From: Planctomycetaceae bacterium | GTDB taxonomy: Bacteria > Planctomycetota > Phycisphaerae > UBA1845 > UTPLA1 | Assembly: GCA_011525745.1 (NCBI GenBank) | Contig: WYBU01000100.1 | Span: forward strand, 58,948-122,947 | Direction: 5' to 3' | Length of the DNA stretch: 64,000 bases | In this document: positions 1 to 6,472 of the stretch, piece by piece | Layout: every line of letters begins with the position of its first letter | Position numbering within the stretch: the first letter of the stretch is position 1 | Program-made: the position numbers and the translations under genes | The notes under the pieces: generated by a model | Told to the model about the DNA's origin: nothing | The model's database searches: none | The model's input: only the letters and a program-made list of their open reading frames with translations

Positions 1-1
1 C

Positions 2-2116
2 AACCCCCGGACGCAGCGGCGTTACTACCTGCCCAGGAACCTGAAAACCTGGGAATACGACATTCGCTCGCTCATCCCCACCGAGGAGACGGCCGACCGT
101 ACGAACCTGACTTCCTCCGAGGCACGAAGTGCCGTCTCCTCGGTCCGCCTGAAATCCGACGGCCGAATGGTCGAGGTTTATACGCGACGCGACATCTGGA
201 ACATCATTATCCAGAACGCCTGGCGGACCGGCGAGCCGGGCGTGGTGTTCATCGACCGCATTAACGAGGTCAACCCCACGCCGCACGTCGGCCGCATCGA
301 GGCCACGAACCCCTGCGGCGAGCAGCCGCTGCTGCCCTACGAGGCGTGCAACCTGGGCAGTGTGAACGTGGGGGCGTTCGTGCGGAACGAGTGCACGCCG
401 CAGGCGGAAATCGATTGGAGCGGCCTGCGCGAGGCGGTGCATCAATCGACGCGCTTCCTCGACAACGTGATCGACGCCAATCGGTACCCCCTGCCTCAGA
501 TCGACGCGGTGTGCAAGGGCAATCGCAAGATCGGCATCGGAATCATGGGCTTCGCCGACATGCTGTATCGCCTGAACGTCCGCTACAACAGCGACGAGGG
601 CGTGGCGTGGGGCGAACGAATCATGCGATTCGTCAACGACGAGGCGCACGCGTGCAGCGAAGGGCTGGCGCGCGAGCGCGGCTGCTTCCCGAACTGGACC
701 GGCAGCCGCTGGGACACCGAACAGCACCGGCCGATGCGCAACGCGGCCGTAACCACCGTGGCGCCGACGGGCACGATCAGCATTCTGGCGAACTGCTCGG
801 GCGGGATCGAGCCAATGTTCAGCCTGGTCTTCCTGCGGAACGTGTTGAAGGGCCAGGAGCAGGGCAAGAAGCCCCTGCTCGAAGTCAACGAGACGTTCCT
901 CGAGGCGGCCCGGCAGCGCGGGTTTTACAGCGAGGGTTTGATGGAGCGGTGCGCCACGGAAGGCACCCTCGCTCATATTCCCGAGATTCCGGCGGACGTG
1001 CGGCACGTCTTCGTCTGTGCGCACGACATCGAGCCGGAATGGCACGTGAGGATGCAGGCGGCTTTCCAGCGGCACTGCGACGCGTCGATCAGCAAGACGA
1101 TCAACTTCCCGCACAGCGCGACGGCCGAGGACGTCGAGACGATCTACCGCATGGCCTACGACCTGGACTGCAAGGGGGTCACGGTTTATCGCGACGGATG
1201 TCGCTCGTGCCAGCCGATGGCGCTGAAGAGTTCCGAGGACAAGCACGGGCGATCGCCATCGGACGGCGGAAACGGCGCCGCCGCGTCGTCGAACGGTCCT
1301 TCGGCGCAGTCCGCGCCGGGCGTTGAGCCGATTCGCACCGATCGTCCCGGTCCGCCGGTCCGGCCGGCGGACGGCGCGCCGCCGGTGAAGGCCGTCACCG
1401 AGCGCAATCTGTTCGGCGAGAAGATCACGACGGTTCAGCGTTCGCAGGCGGCGCTGGAGCCGCGCGATTTGCCCTGGATGCTGGCGGGGCTGCGCATCCG
1501 TCAGCCCACGCCGTTCGGCAACATGCACGTGAAGATCACGGTCGAGCCGCACACCGAGAAAGAGATGGAGGTTTTCGCTCAGCTCGGCAAGGGCGGCGAC
1601 CTGGCGACGAGCGATCTCGAGGCGATCTGCCGGATGGTCAGCCTGTGGCTACGGGCGGGCGGATCGCTGTCGCACGTGATCAAGCAGCTTTCTGATATTG
1701 GTTCGTCGCTGCAGATTGCGACACGGACAGGCCGGATTCGGTCGTTGGGGGACGGCCTCGCGGAGGCCCTCAAGCGCTATCAGCGAGCCAAAGAGCGCCA
1801 CGGTTTGAAGGCTCTGCTGCTCGGCGAAGTAGACCCGGCTGAACTGGACCGTGAATACGTGGACCGCGGAAATGGGAAGCGCCACGGCCCCAACGGCGGA
1901 TCCACGCGTGCCGCGGAAAGCGGCGACGTAACCATGGCGGCAGCCCGGGGAGGTGAAGGAAGCGCGGACCTTCCCACCCCGGGCGCCTCATTTGCCGCCA
2001 CGATTGAATCGCGTCAGGGCTTCAAACTCAAATGCCCGGAGCCGAACTGCGACGGATTCTTATACGTAGCAGAAGGTTGTATGAAGTGTCTGGAGTGCGG
2101 TTTCGCAGCGTGTTAA
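2..2116 (+). CDS. nrdJ: Adenosylcobalamin-dependent ribonucleoside-diphosphate reductase (class II), 5' end outside the window
   Basis: Reduces ribonucleotides to deoxyribonucleotides using an adenosylcobalamin radical. The frame is open to the window edge, so the N-terminal half is missing. The active-site motif NPCGEQPLLPYE is present, with the radical-site Cys at 314-316, followed by APTGTISILANCSGG. A Pro/Ser-rich linker (about 1210-1400) leads into a TSCPD-type domain (PFGNMHVKITVEP, about 1460-1780). The C-terminus ends in the cysteine tail GCMKCLECGFAAC, typical of NrdJ and used for thioredoxin-type re-reduction. The segment before the catalytic domain (about 20-165) is longer than I expect for the family and contains an inverted repeat at 80-144. 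Family assignment is secure; a cobalamin adenosyltransferase lies at 56281-56850. Confidence 0.95.
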   Translation, partial: NPRTQRRYYLPRNLKTWEYDIRSLIPTEETADRTNLTSSEARSAVSSVRLKSDGRMVEVYTRRDIWNIIIQNAWRTGEPGVVFIDRINEVNPTPHVGRIEATNPCGEQPLLPYEACNLGSVNVGAFVRNECTPQAEIDWSGLREAVHQSTRFLDNVIDANRYPLPQIDAVCKGNRKIGIGIMGFADMLYRLNVRYNSDEGVAWGERIMRFVNDEAHACSEGLARERGCFPNWTGSRWDTEQHRPMRNAAVTTVAPTGTISILANCSGGIEPMFSLVFLRNVLKGQEQGKKPLLEVNETFLEAARQRGFYSEGLMERCATEGTLAHIPEIPADVRHVFVCAHDIEPEWHVRMQAAFQRHCDASISKTINFPHSATAEDVETIYRMAYDLDCKGVTVYRDGCRSCQPMALKSSEDKHGRSPSDGGNGAAASSNGPSAQSAPGVEPIRTDRPGPPVRPADGAPPVKAVTERNLFGEKITTVQRSQAALEPRDLPWMLAGLRIRQPTPFGNMHVKITVEPHTEKEMEVFAQLGKGGDLATSDLEAICRMVSLWLRAGGSLSHVIKQLSDIGSSLQIATRTGRIRSLGDGLAEALKRYQRAKERHGLKALLLGEVDPAELDREYVDRGNGKRHGPNGGSTRAAESGDVTMAAARGGEGSADLPTPGASFAATIESRQGFKLKCPEPNCDGFLYVAEGCMKCLECGFAAC
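80..144. repeat. Inverted repeat inside nrdJ, in frame
   Basis: ACCGAGGAGACGGC at 80-93 is perfectly complementary to GCCGTCTCCTCGGT at 131-144. A smaller hairpin, GGCAC-GAA-GTGCC, lies at 121-133. The reading frame of nrdJ passes through without a stop, giving a Ser/Thr/Glu-rich stretch that looks inserted relative to other NrdJ proteins as I remember them. Probably a short palindromic element that has become coding. Confidence 0.6.
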
Positions 2117-2274
2117 GATCGGCACAGACCCAACGGTCGGTACAAGCGAAACGGCCGGCATGGTCACGTTAGACGGATAGTTGGGATTGAGTCCTGACAC
2201 TGTGAAACGATGTAAGACCTATAAAACATCGCGTAGCAGCATGATTATTTTGGATCGGTTGAGTGAGAATTGTG

Positions 2275-2303
2275 TTGACAGAACGTGAAGGAGTCACTAG
2301 AAT
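2275..2303 (+). promoter_or_regulatory. Sigma70-like promoter between nrdJ and serS
   Basis: TTGACA at 2275-2280, a 17-bp spacer, and TAGAAT at 2298-2303. This is a near-consensus housekeeping promoter; transcription would begin near 2310. It drives the structured segment at 2310-2424 and, by read-through, serS. Confidence 0.65.
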
Positions 2304-2309
2304 CCCTTG

Positions 2310-2424
2310 CAGAATCGGCTGGGCTGGTAATTTGTGCCGATTGTAGTGAATATATCAATCCGGCTTCTTTCCCCTCCGGAAAGCACCTGGGTGCCCTTGA
2401 GGACCTTGGTGCTTTCTTTTTTTT
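2310..2424 (+). ncRNA. Candidate structured small RNA or serS leader
   Basis: About 115 nt lie between a strong promoter and an intrinsic terminator, with no convincing reading frame starting inside. A first hairpin is formed by AATCGGC (2313-2319) and GCCGATT (2336-2342). A second forms the terminator. It does not match the conserved core of SRP RNA and lacks the T-box signature AGGGTGG. It could be an independent small RNA or an attenuating leader of serS, whose ATG lies 54 nt beyond the U-tract. A GTG-started frame at 2285 is serine-rich (MKESLESLAESAG), which would suit attenuation of a seryl-tRNA synthetase gene, but that GTG lies upstream of the predicted transcription start. Confidence 0.5.
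2379..2424 (+). terminator. Intrinsic terminator or attenuator upstream of serS
   Basis: GAAAGCACC (2379-2387) pairs with GGTGCTTTC (2408-2416), nine base pairs, followed directly by eight T residues at 2417-2424. This is the clearest rho-independent terminator in the window. Confidence 0.75.
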
Positions 2425-2477
2425 CATGAATTCCTTGCTGCGATTGTCCTTCGTCGTTATGCGATAAGATTCGCCGC

Positions 2478-3812
2478 ATGATCGACATCAAAATCATTCG
2501 CGATAATCTCGAAAAAGTACGCTGGGCCGTTGAAGTAAAGAACGTCCGTTGCGATCTCGATCGCCTGATGGCCATCGACGATCGGCGCCGCGCCATCCAG
2601 CACGAGGCCGACGACCTGCGTCGGCAGATCAATGAGTTGTCGAGCCAGCTTGGCCATTACAAGAACCCGCGCAGCAAGTGGTACCAGCAGGCCCTGGCTT
2701 CGGGCCGCAGCGAAGCGGAACTGAAAATCGAGGGCGAGCAGCTTCAGGAAAATGCGTCGCGCGTTAAGCATCGCATCCGCGAGCTGGAAGAAGAAGAAGC
2801 CGGCGTGGCCGAACAGTTTCGTCAGTTGATGCTCACGGTCCCGCAGGTGCCGTCGGCGAAAACACCCGTCGGCACGGACGCGGCGGCCAACGTCGAGGTT
2901 CGGCGCGTCGGGCAGCCGCGGCATTTCGAGTTCGAGCCGAAGGATCACGTCGAGTTGGGCCGCGCGCTGGGCATTCTGGACATCGAGCGCGGCGTCAAGC
3001 TTTCCGGAGCGCGCAACTACGTGTTGCGCGGCGACGGCTGCCTGATGCATCATGCCGTGCTGCGGCTGGCGATGGAGACGATCGTCGCGCGCGGCTACGA
3101 GCCGTTCATGGTTCCGGTGCTGGTGCGCGACGAGATGATGTACGGCACGGGCTATTACCCGGGCGGGGAGGAACAGGCGTATCGCTGCGAGCGAGACGGC
3201 CTGTCGCTAGTCGGTACGGCCGAGGTGCCGCTGACGGCCTTTCACGCGGACGAGATTCTGGACGAAGCCGAGTTGCCGAAAAAGTACGCGGCGGTGTCGA
3301 CCTGCTTTCGGCGCGAGGCCGGGGCGGCGGGCAAGGACACCTACGGCATCTATCGCATTCATCTGTTCGACAAGGTCGAGCAGGTCGTCATCTGCCGGGC
3401 AGACGAGGCCGAGAGCGAGCGGCTGCATCACGAGATCATTGCCAACGCCGAGTCGGTTCTGGCGGCGCTGGAGCTGCCTTATCGCGTGCTGGCGGTCTGC
3501 ACCGGCGACATGGGCCAGGGCAAGGTGGAGATGTACGACATCGAGACCTGGATGCCGTCGCGCGGCGGCTACGGCGAGACGCACTCCGCCAGTCGCTTTG
3601 GCGAGTTCCAGGCGCGGCGGTTGAATCTGCGCTATCGCGACGGACAGAAGAAAGTACACGTGTGCCACACGCTGAACAACACGGTCATCGCCAGCCCGCG
3701 CATCCTGATTTCGCTGTGGGAATTGAATCAGAACGCCGACGGGAGCATCACGATTCCGAAGGCGTTGCGGGCGTACATGGGGGGGAGGGAGCGGATTGAG
3801 CCTCGCGACTGA
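2478..3812 (+). CDS. serS: Seryl-tRNA synthetase
   Basis: Charges tRNA-Ser (and tRNA-Sec where present) with serine in the cytoplasm. The 444-residue length is close to the usual 420-450. The N-terminal region (about 1-110) is the two-helix tRNA-binding coiled coil. The class II core follows, with motif 2 TCFRREAGAAGKDTYGIYR and motif 3 in NNTVIASPRILISLWELNQN near the C-terminus. The ATG at 2478 has no clear Shine-Dalgarno, but the N-terminus MIDIKIIRDNLEKVR is canonical. Its stop overlaps the next start by one base (TGATG), so the following DUF433 gene is probably translationally coupled. A terminator-like hairpin upstream suggests read-through control. Confidence 0.96.
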   Translation: MIDIKIIRDNLEKVRWAVEVKNVRCDLDRLMAIDDRRRAIQHEADDLRRQINELSSQLGHYKNPRSKWYQQALASGRSEAELKIEGEQLQENASRVKHRIRELEEEEAGVAEQFRQLMLTVPQVPSAKTPVGTDAAANVEVRRVGQPRHFEFEPKDHVELGRALGILDIERGVKLSGARNYVLRGDGCLMHHAVLRLAMETIVARGYEPFMVPVLVRDEMMYGTGYYPGGEEQAYRCERDGLSLVGTAEVPLTAFHADEILDEAELPKKYAAVSTCFRREAGAAGKDTYGIYRIHLFDKVEQVVICRADEAESERLHHEIIANAESVLAALELPYRVLAVCTGDMGQGKVEMYDIETWMPSRGGYGETHSASRFGEFQARRLNLRYRDGQKKVHVCHTLNNTVIASPRILISLWELNQNADGSITIPKALRAYMGGRERIEPRD

Positions 3813-4063
3813 TGCGGCGTCTCATCTGTGTCGGCAGTCCCGTGTGGAGACCGCAAATAAACGATCGCATCAGCTCGAATCCAAACGTGTGCGGCGGGGA
3901 ACCCTGTATCAAGCGTACGCGAATCCCGGTGCGTCAGCTCGTGTTGATGCTACGCAACAGCGATTCGATCGAGCGCCTTTTGGACGACGATCCGACGCTG
4001 ACTCGCGAGGATGTGCTTGCCGCGCCGGCTTTCGCCGACGGACCTTCAAGAAAACACACGTAG
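3812..4063 (+). CDS. DUF433 family antitoxin-like protein
   Basis: A protein of 83 residues with the DUF433 signature: DRISSNPNVCGGEPCIKRTR, IPV, then DDDPTLTREDVLAA. DUF433 proteins are small, predicted DNA-binding and winged-helix-like, and usually sit upstream of a DUF5615 PIN-like toxin (VapB45-type antitoxins). No such toxin follows. Instead it begins in the last base of the serS stop codon, so it shares the serS transcript. The tail after EDVLAAPAFAD is short (GPSRKHT). It could be an orphan antitoxin left after loss of its toxin, or a regulator adopted by serS. Confidence 0.8.
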   Translation: MRRLICVGSPVWRPQINDRISSNPNVCGGEPCIKRTRIPVRQLVLMLRNSDSIERLLDDDPTLTREDVLAAPAFADGPSRKHT

Positions 4064-4082
4064 TCGTGGCTGCTCGCCACGA
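4064..4082 (+). terminator. Hairpin just after the DUF433 gene
   Basis: TCGTGGC (4064-4070), loop TGCTC, GCCACGA (4076-4082): seven perfect pairs beginning directly after the stop codon. There is no T-run, so termination is only suggested. Confidence 0.35.
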
Positions 4083-4126
4083 TCATTGCAGATCATGTAA
4101 TCACTGAGATACAGACTCTGGACCGG

Positions 4127-4225
4127 ATGGATAGATGCGCTGCACGCCGGCTGGCGCGGCAGCGTAGAACGAGCATCTCGAGGCTGCTTGAACTGTTGGT
4201 CCGAAACATTGCACGCTTCAACGTG
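4127..4225 (+). pseudogene. Decayed copy of the DUF6364-like antitoxin gene
   Basis: The translation DRCAARRLARQRRTSIS aligns with DIRTARRLAQQRGTSIS of the intact antitoxin at 4296-4547. Identity extends over about 90 bases (for example CTGGCGC and GAACGAGCAT are shared), with one codon missing in the LLELL/MFSELL region. The frame after about 4225 no longer resembles the family, and the N-terminal MKKLTLSM is absent. It looks like a tandem duplicate that lost both ends. Confidence 0.65.
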
Positions 4226-4231
4226 CCCCGA

Positions 4232-4280
4232 TTGATCCGGAACACGGTGATACGTATAATAAACCATCGCGAATACGTAT
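4232..4280 (+). promoter_or_regulatory. Promoter with twin operator of the DUF6364-PIN operon
   Basis: TTGATC (4232-4237), 17-bp spacer, TATAAT (4255-4260). Two identical self-complementary octamers ATACGTAT lie at 4250-4257 and 4273-4280, 23 bp apart (about two helical turns). The first overlaps the -10 box. The arrangement suits autorepression by the antitoxin encoded just downstream. Confidence 0.65.
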
Positions 4281-4295
4281 TGGAGAAGCGGCCCC

Positions 4296-4547
4296 ATGAA
4301 GAAACTCACGCTCAGCATGGAAGAGCGCGACATTCGCACCGCACGCCGACTGGCGCAGCAGCGAGGAACGAGCATATCGAAAATGTTCAGCGAGCTGTTA
4401 CGCGTCATGGCAAGATCGCGCCGCGATGTCCGCGATCTGCCGCCTATTACCCGGCGATTAGGCGGGGTCATCTCACTGCCCGGCAACAAGACCGAGCGTG
4501 AATTGATCGAGGAGGCGCTGGCCGAAAGGCACGGTCCTGACACGTGA
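4296..4547 (+). CDS. DUF6364-like antitoxin
   Basis: 83 residues beginning MKKLTLSMEERDIRTARRLA, the ribbon-helix-helix-like N-terminus of DUF6364-type antitoxins. The second half (LPGNKTERELIEEALAERH) would be the toxin-binding tail. A good Shine-Dalgarno (GGAGAAG) precedes the ATG. The stop overlaps the start of the PIN toxin gene by four bases (GTGA), the usual layout of an antitoxin-toxin operon. The protein probably neutralises the PIN nuclease and represses its own promoter through the paired ATACGTAT sites upstream. Confidence 0.8.
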   Translation: MKKLTLSMEERDIRTARRLAQQRGTSISKMFSELLRVMARSRRDVRDLPPITRRLGGVISLPGNKTERELIEEALAERHGPDT

Positions 4548-4960
4548 ATGTGTTCCTGGACACCAACGTATTGCTCGATGTGCTCGCACGACGCATGCCC
4601 TTTTTTATCGATTCCTCGCACGTGTGGTCACTTGCGGAGCGAGGGCGCTTTCGCAGCCAGGTGTCTGCCATCAGCCTGACCACCGTCTTCTACATCGTAC
4701 GCAAACAGGTTTCAGCGGCGCGCGCGATGCGGATTCTGCATGATATCCGCGCTACTACCGCGATTGTGGCGTGCGATGAGGCGGTCATCGATCGAGCCAT
4801 CGATGCCGGCTTTCGCGACTTCGAAGATGCCGTTCAGTACTTCAGCGCGCTTGCCGGCGGCGCCGATTACCTGGTGACGCGAAACACCGTGCATTTCCCA
4901 CATGGAGAGTTGCCGATCATGACGCCGGCGGAGTTTCTCGCCGCAATCGCCGAGCGATAA
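4544..4960 (+). CDS. PIN-domain ribonuclease toxin (VapC-like)
   Basis: 138 residues. PIN proteins are Mg-dependent ribonucleases. The first acidic residue is Asp6 in FLDTNVLLDV. The central acidic cluster is RDFEDAVQY (Asp92, Glu94, Asp95) and the C-terminal motif is DYLVTRNTVHF. The second conserved acid of classical VapC (in the SLT helix) is not obvious, as in the related subfamily ending EDALQY..TRN. Starts with GTG overlapping the antitoxin stop. A typical type II toxin, cytoplasmic, kept inactive by the preceding gene product. Confidence 0.85.
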   Translation: MNVFLDTNVLLDVLARRMPFFIDSSHVWSLAERGRFRSQVSAISLTTVFYIVRKQVSAARAMRILHDIRATTAIVACDEAVIDRAIDAGFRDFEDAVQYFSALAGGADYLVTRNTVHFPHGELPIMTPAEFLAAIAER

Positions 4961-5147
4961 TGCCTCTGCGATTCGATGCCGTCGGACTTCCTGGCGCAAT
5001 CGCTACGCCCCGCACGACCAGTTCCGCCACCGGAAGACGCCCTTGGCATTCATGTTATCGCTGCCGCGGCAGAATGAGGGGGTTGAAGTCGCAGCGGCCA
5101 ACCCCCGGGCGTTCGCGACGGTCTATATCCGTCAAGGAGGTGCCGTC

Positions 5148-5339
5148 ATGTTTCGCAAGACCGCTGGGTCGGTGACACCGCGCCATCTGACACTTCGAGC
5201 CATGCGTTGGGGACTGCTGGGAACCACACTACTGGCCGCCGGATGCCACGACGATATCGACATCAGGGGCTGGGAGGTCTATGCGCTGGCGTTTCGTATC
5301 GCTGAGCTGGTGGTGTTCATCATTCAAGCGTTCGATTGA
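5148..5339 (+). CDS. Small predicted lipoprotein, unknown function
   Basis: 63 residues. A perfect Shine-Dalgarno (AAGGAGGTG) lies before the ATG. The N-terminal part is basic (MFRKTAGSVTPRHLTLRAMR), followed by the hydrophobic stretch WGLLGTTLLAAGC, which ends in a lipobox-like LAAGC. The mature tail would be only about 30 residues, acidic then hydrophobic (ELVVFIIQAF). No homologue is recognised. It sits alone after the PIN toxin gene. Start site and coding status are supported mainly by the ribosome binding site and lipobox. Confidence 0.55.
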   Translation: MFRKTAGSVTPRHLTLRAMRWGLLGTTLLAAGCHDDIDIRGWEVYALAFRIAELVVFIIQAFD

Positions 5340-5572
5340 CGGGCGATTGAACCGTCGGATGCCGCAGCGTGCCCCGTTTGCGAGAACGGAAGCCGTTGGC
5401 GCATGTGCGTCCCCGGCATCTGACGTGTGGGATCCGACCTCCGAACGCCGCATGGCAGCGATCGGGGCCGTCGGAAGGCGAGACTGGAAAGCAGGAGTGT
5501 TCAGCGACCACTCGTCGTTCGCAGCCGGGGCTTCCGTGCCGCATTCGCTCGGTCCGCTACCCGTGCAGAGGA

Positions 5573-5680
5573 GACCGCAGCGATGGCGCTTGCGGCTCGG
5601 ATCAGATCCGAAATCGTGCGAGTTGGGAACACTTGCCAGGCCGAGCAACACAGCCGGGGGCGGCTGTGCCCCATTCACAG
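5573..5680. repeat. Intergenic copies of two genomic repeat families
   Basis: The 5340-5710 gap holds no convincing gene. It contains one copy of the CGCTTGCGGCTCGGATC family (5573-5605; also near 10694, 20511 and 57118). It also has one reverse-strand copy of the CACAGCCG..CGGCTGTG palindrome (about 5649-5680) that forms the array at 63722-64000. Confidence 0.7.
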
Positions 5681-5710
5681 TCGGGAACGGCGGTGTTCCT
5701 TTGATCGCGG

Positions 5711-6403
5711 TCAGAACTCGATCGTCTCTCCCGAGGCGACCACTCGGCCGTTGGTGCCCAGCCGCGCCAGGCGGCGGACGAAATCCTCGGCGTTTTTCTC
5801 GATAATCGGGAACGTGCTGTGATGGATCGGCACGGTGAGCCGGGGATTGATCCAGCGCGCGGCGGTCAGCGACGATTCCAATCCCATCGTGAAGCGATCG
5901 CCGGTGGGCACGAACGCCACGTCGAACGGCCCCAGCCGCTCGACGATCAGGCGGATGTCGCTGAACAGCGCCGTATCGCCCATGTGATAGATGCTCTTGC
6001 CCTCCCCCCGAATCACCACGCCGGCCGCCAGGCCCATGTACAGGCTTTCGCCCTTGACCTCGAGCGAGCTGGAGTGCCAGGCCGGCGTGAATGTTACGGA
6101 GACCCCGTCGATCAAAATGCTTCCGCCCACGTTGGCCGGCTCGATCTTCTCCACGCCGTGGCGCGCGCAATACGACGTAATCTCGTAATTGGCGACGACG
6201 ACCGCCCCCGTGCGCTGGGCGATGGGAATGGCATCGCCGAAGTGATCGGCGTGGCCGTGCGTGATGATGATCGCGTCGGCGGCGACCTTGTCGGCCGAAA
6301 CCGTCGCCAGCGGATTACCGCTGAGGAACGGATCAATCCAGAGACGCTTGCCGTTCAGCAGCAACTCGACGGCGGAGTGGCCGTGATAGGTAAACGAAGC
6401 CAT
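5711..6403 (-). CDS. UPF0173 metal-dependent hydrolase (metallo-beta-lactamase fold)
   Basis: 230 residues, the usual size for UPF0173. The metal-binding motif ITHGHADHFGD (His49, His51, Asp53, His54) and later HMGDTALF and PIHHSTFP supply the expected ligands. Physiological substrate unknown. A strong Shine-Dalgarno (GGAAGGAGG) precedes the ATG. It lies 69 bp downstream of the pyrophosphatase gene on the same strand, so co-transcription is possible. Confidence 0.9.
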   Translation of the reverse strand: MASFTYHGHSAVELLLNGKRLWIDPFLSGNPLATVSADKVAADAIIITHGHADHFGDAIPIAQRTGAVVVANYEITSYCARHGVEKIEPANVGGSILIDGVSVTFTPAWHSSSLEVKGESLYMGLAAGVVIRGEGKSIYHMGDTALFSDIRLIVERLGPFDVAFVPTGDRFTMGLESSLTAARWINPRLTVPIHHSTFPIIEKNAEDFVRRLARLGTNGRVVASGETIEF

Positions 6404-6472
6404 GGTACGCGCCTCCTTCCCATGGGTTGATGGACAGCGGGCGCGTCGCCGCCCGGCCGGGTCGCCACAGGA

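Noticed and set aside
2310..2424. SRP (4.5S) RNA or a T-box leader
   Set aside because: The SRP core around CAGGTCAGGTCCGGAAGG is absent, and the T-box AGGGTGG antiterminator sequence is absent.
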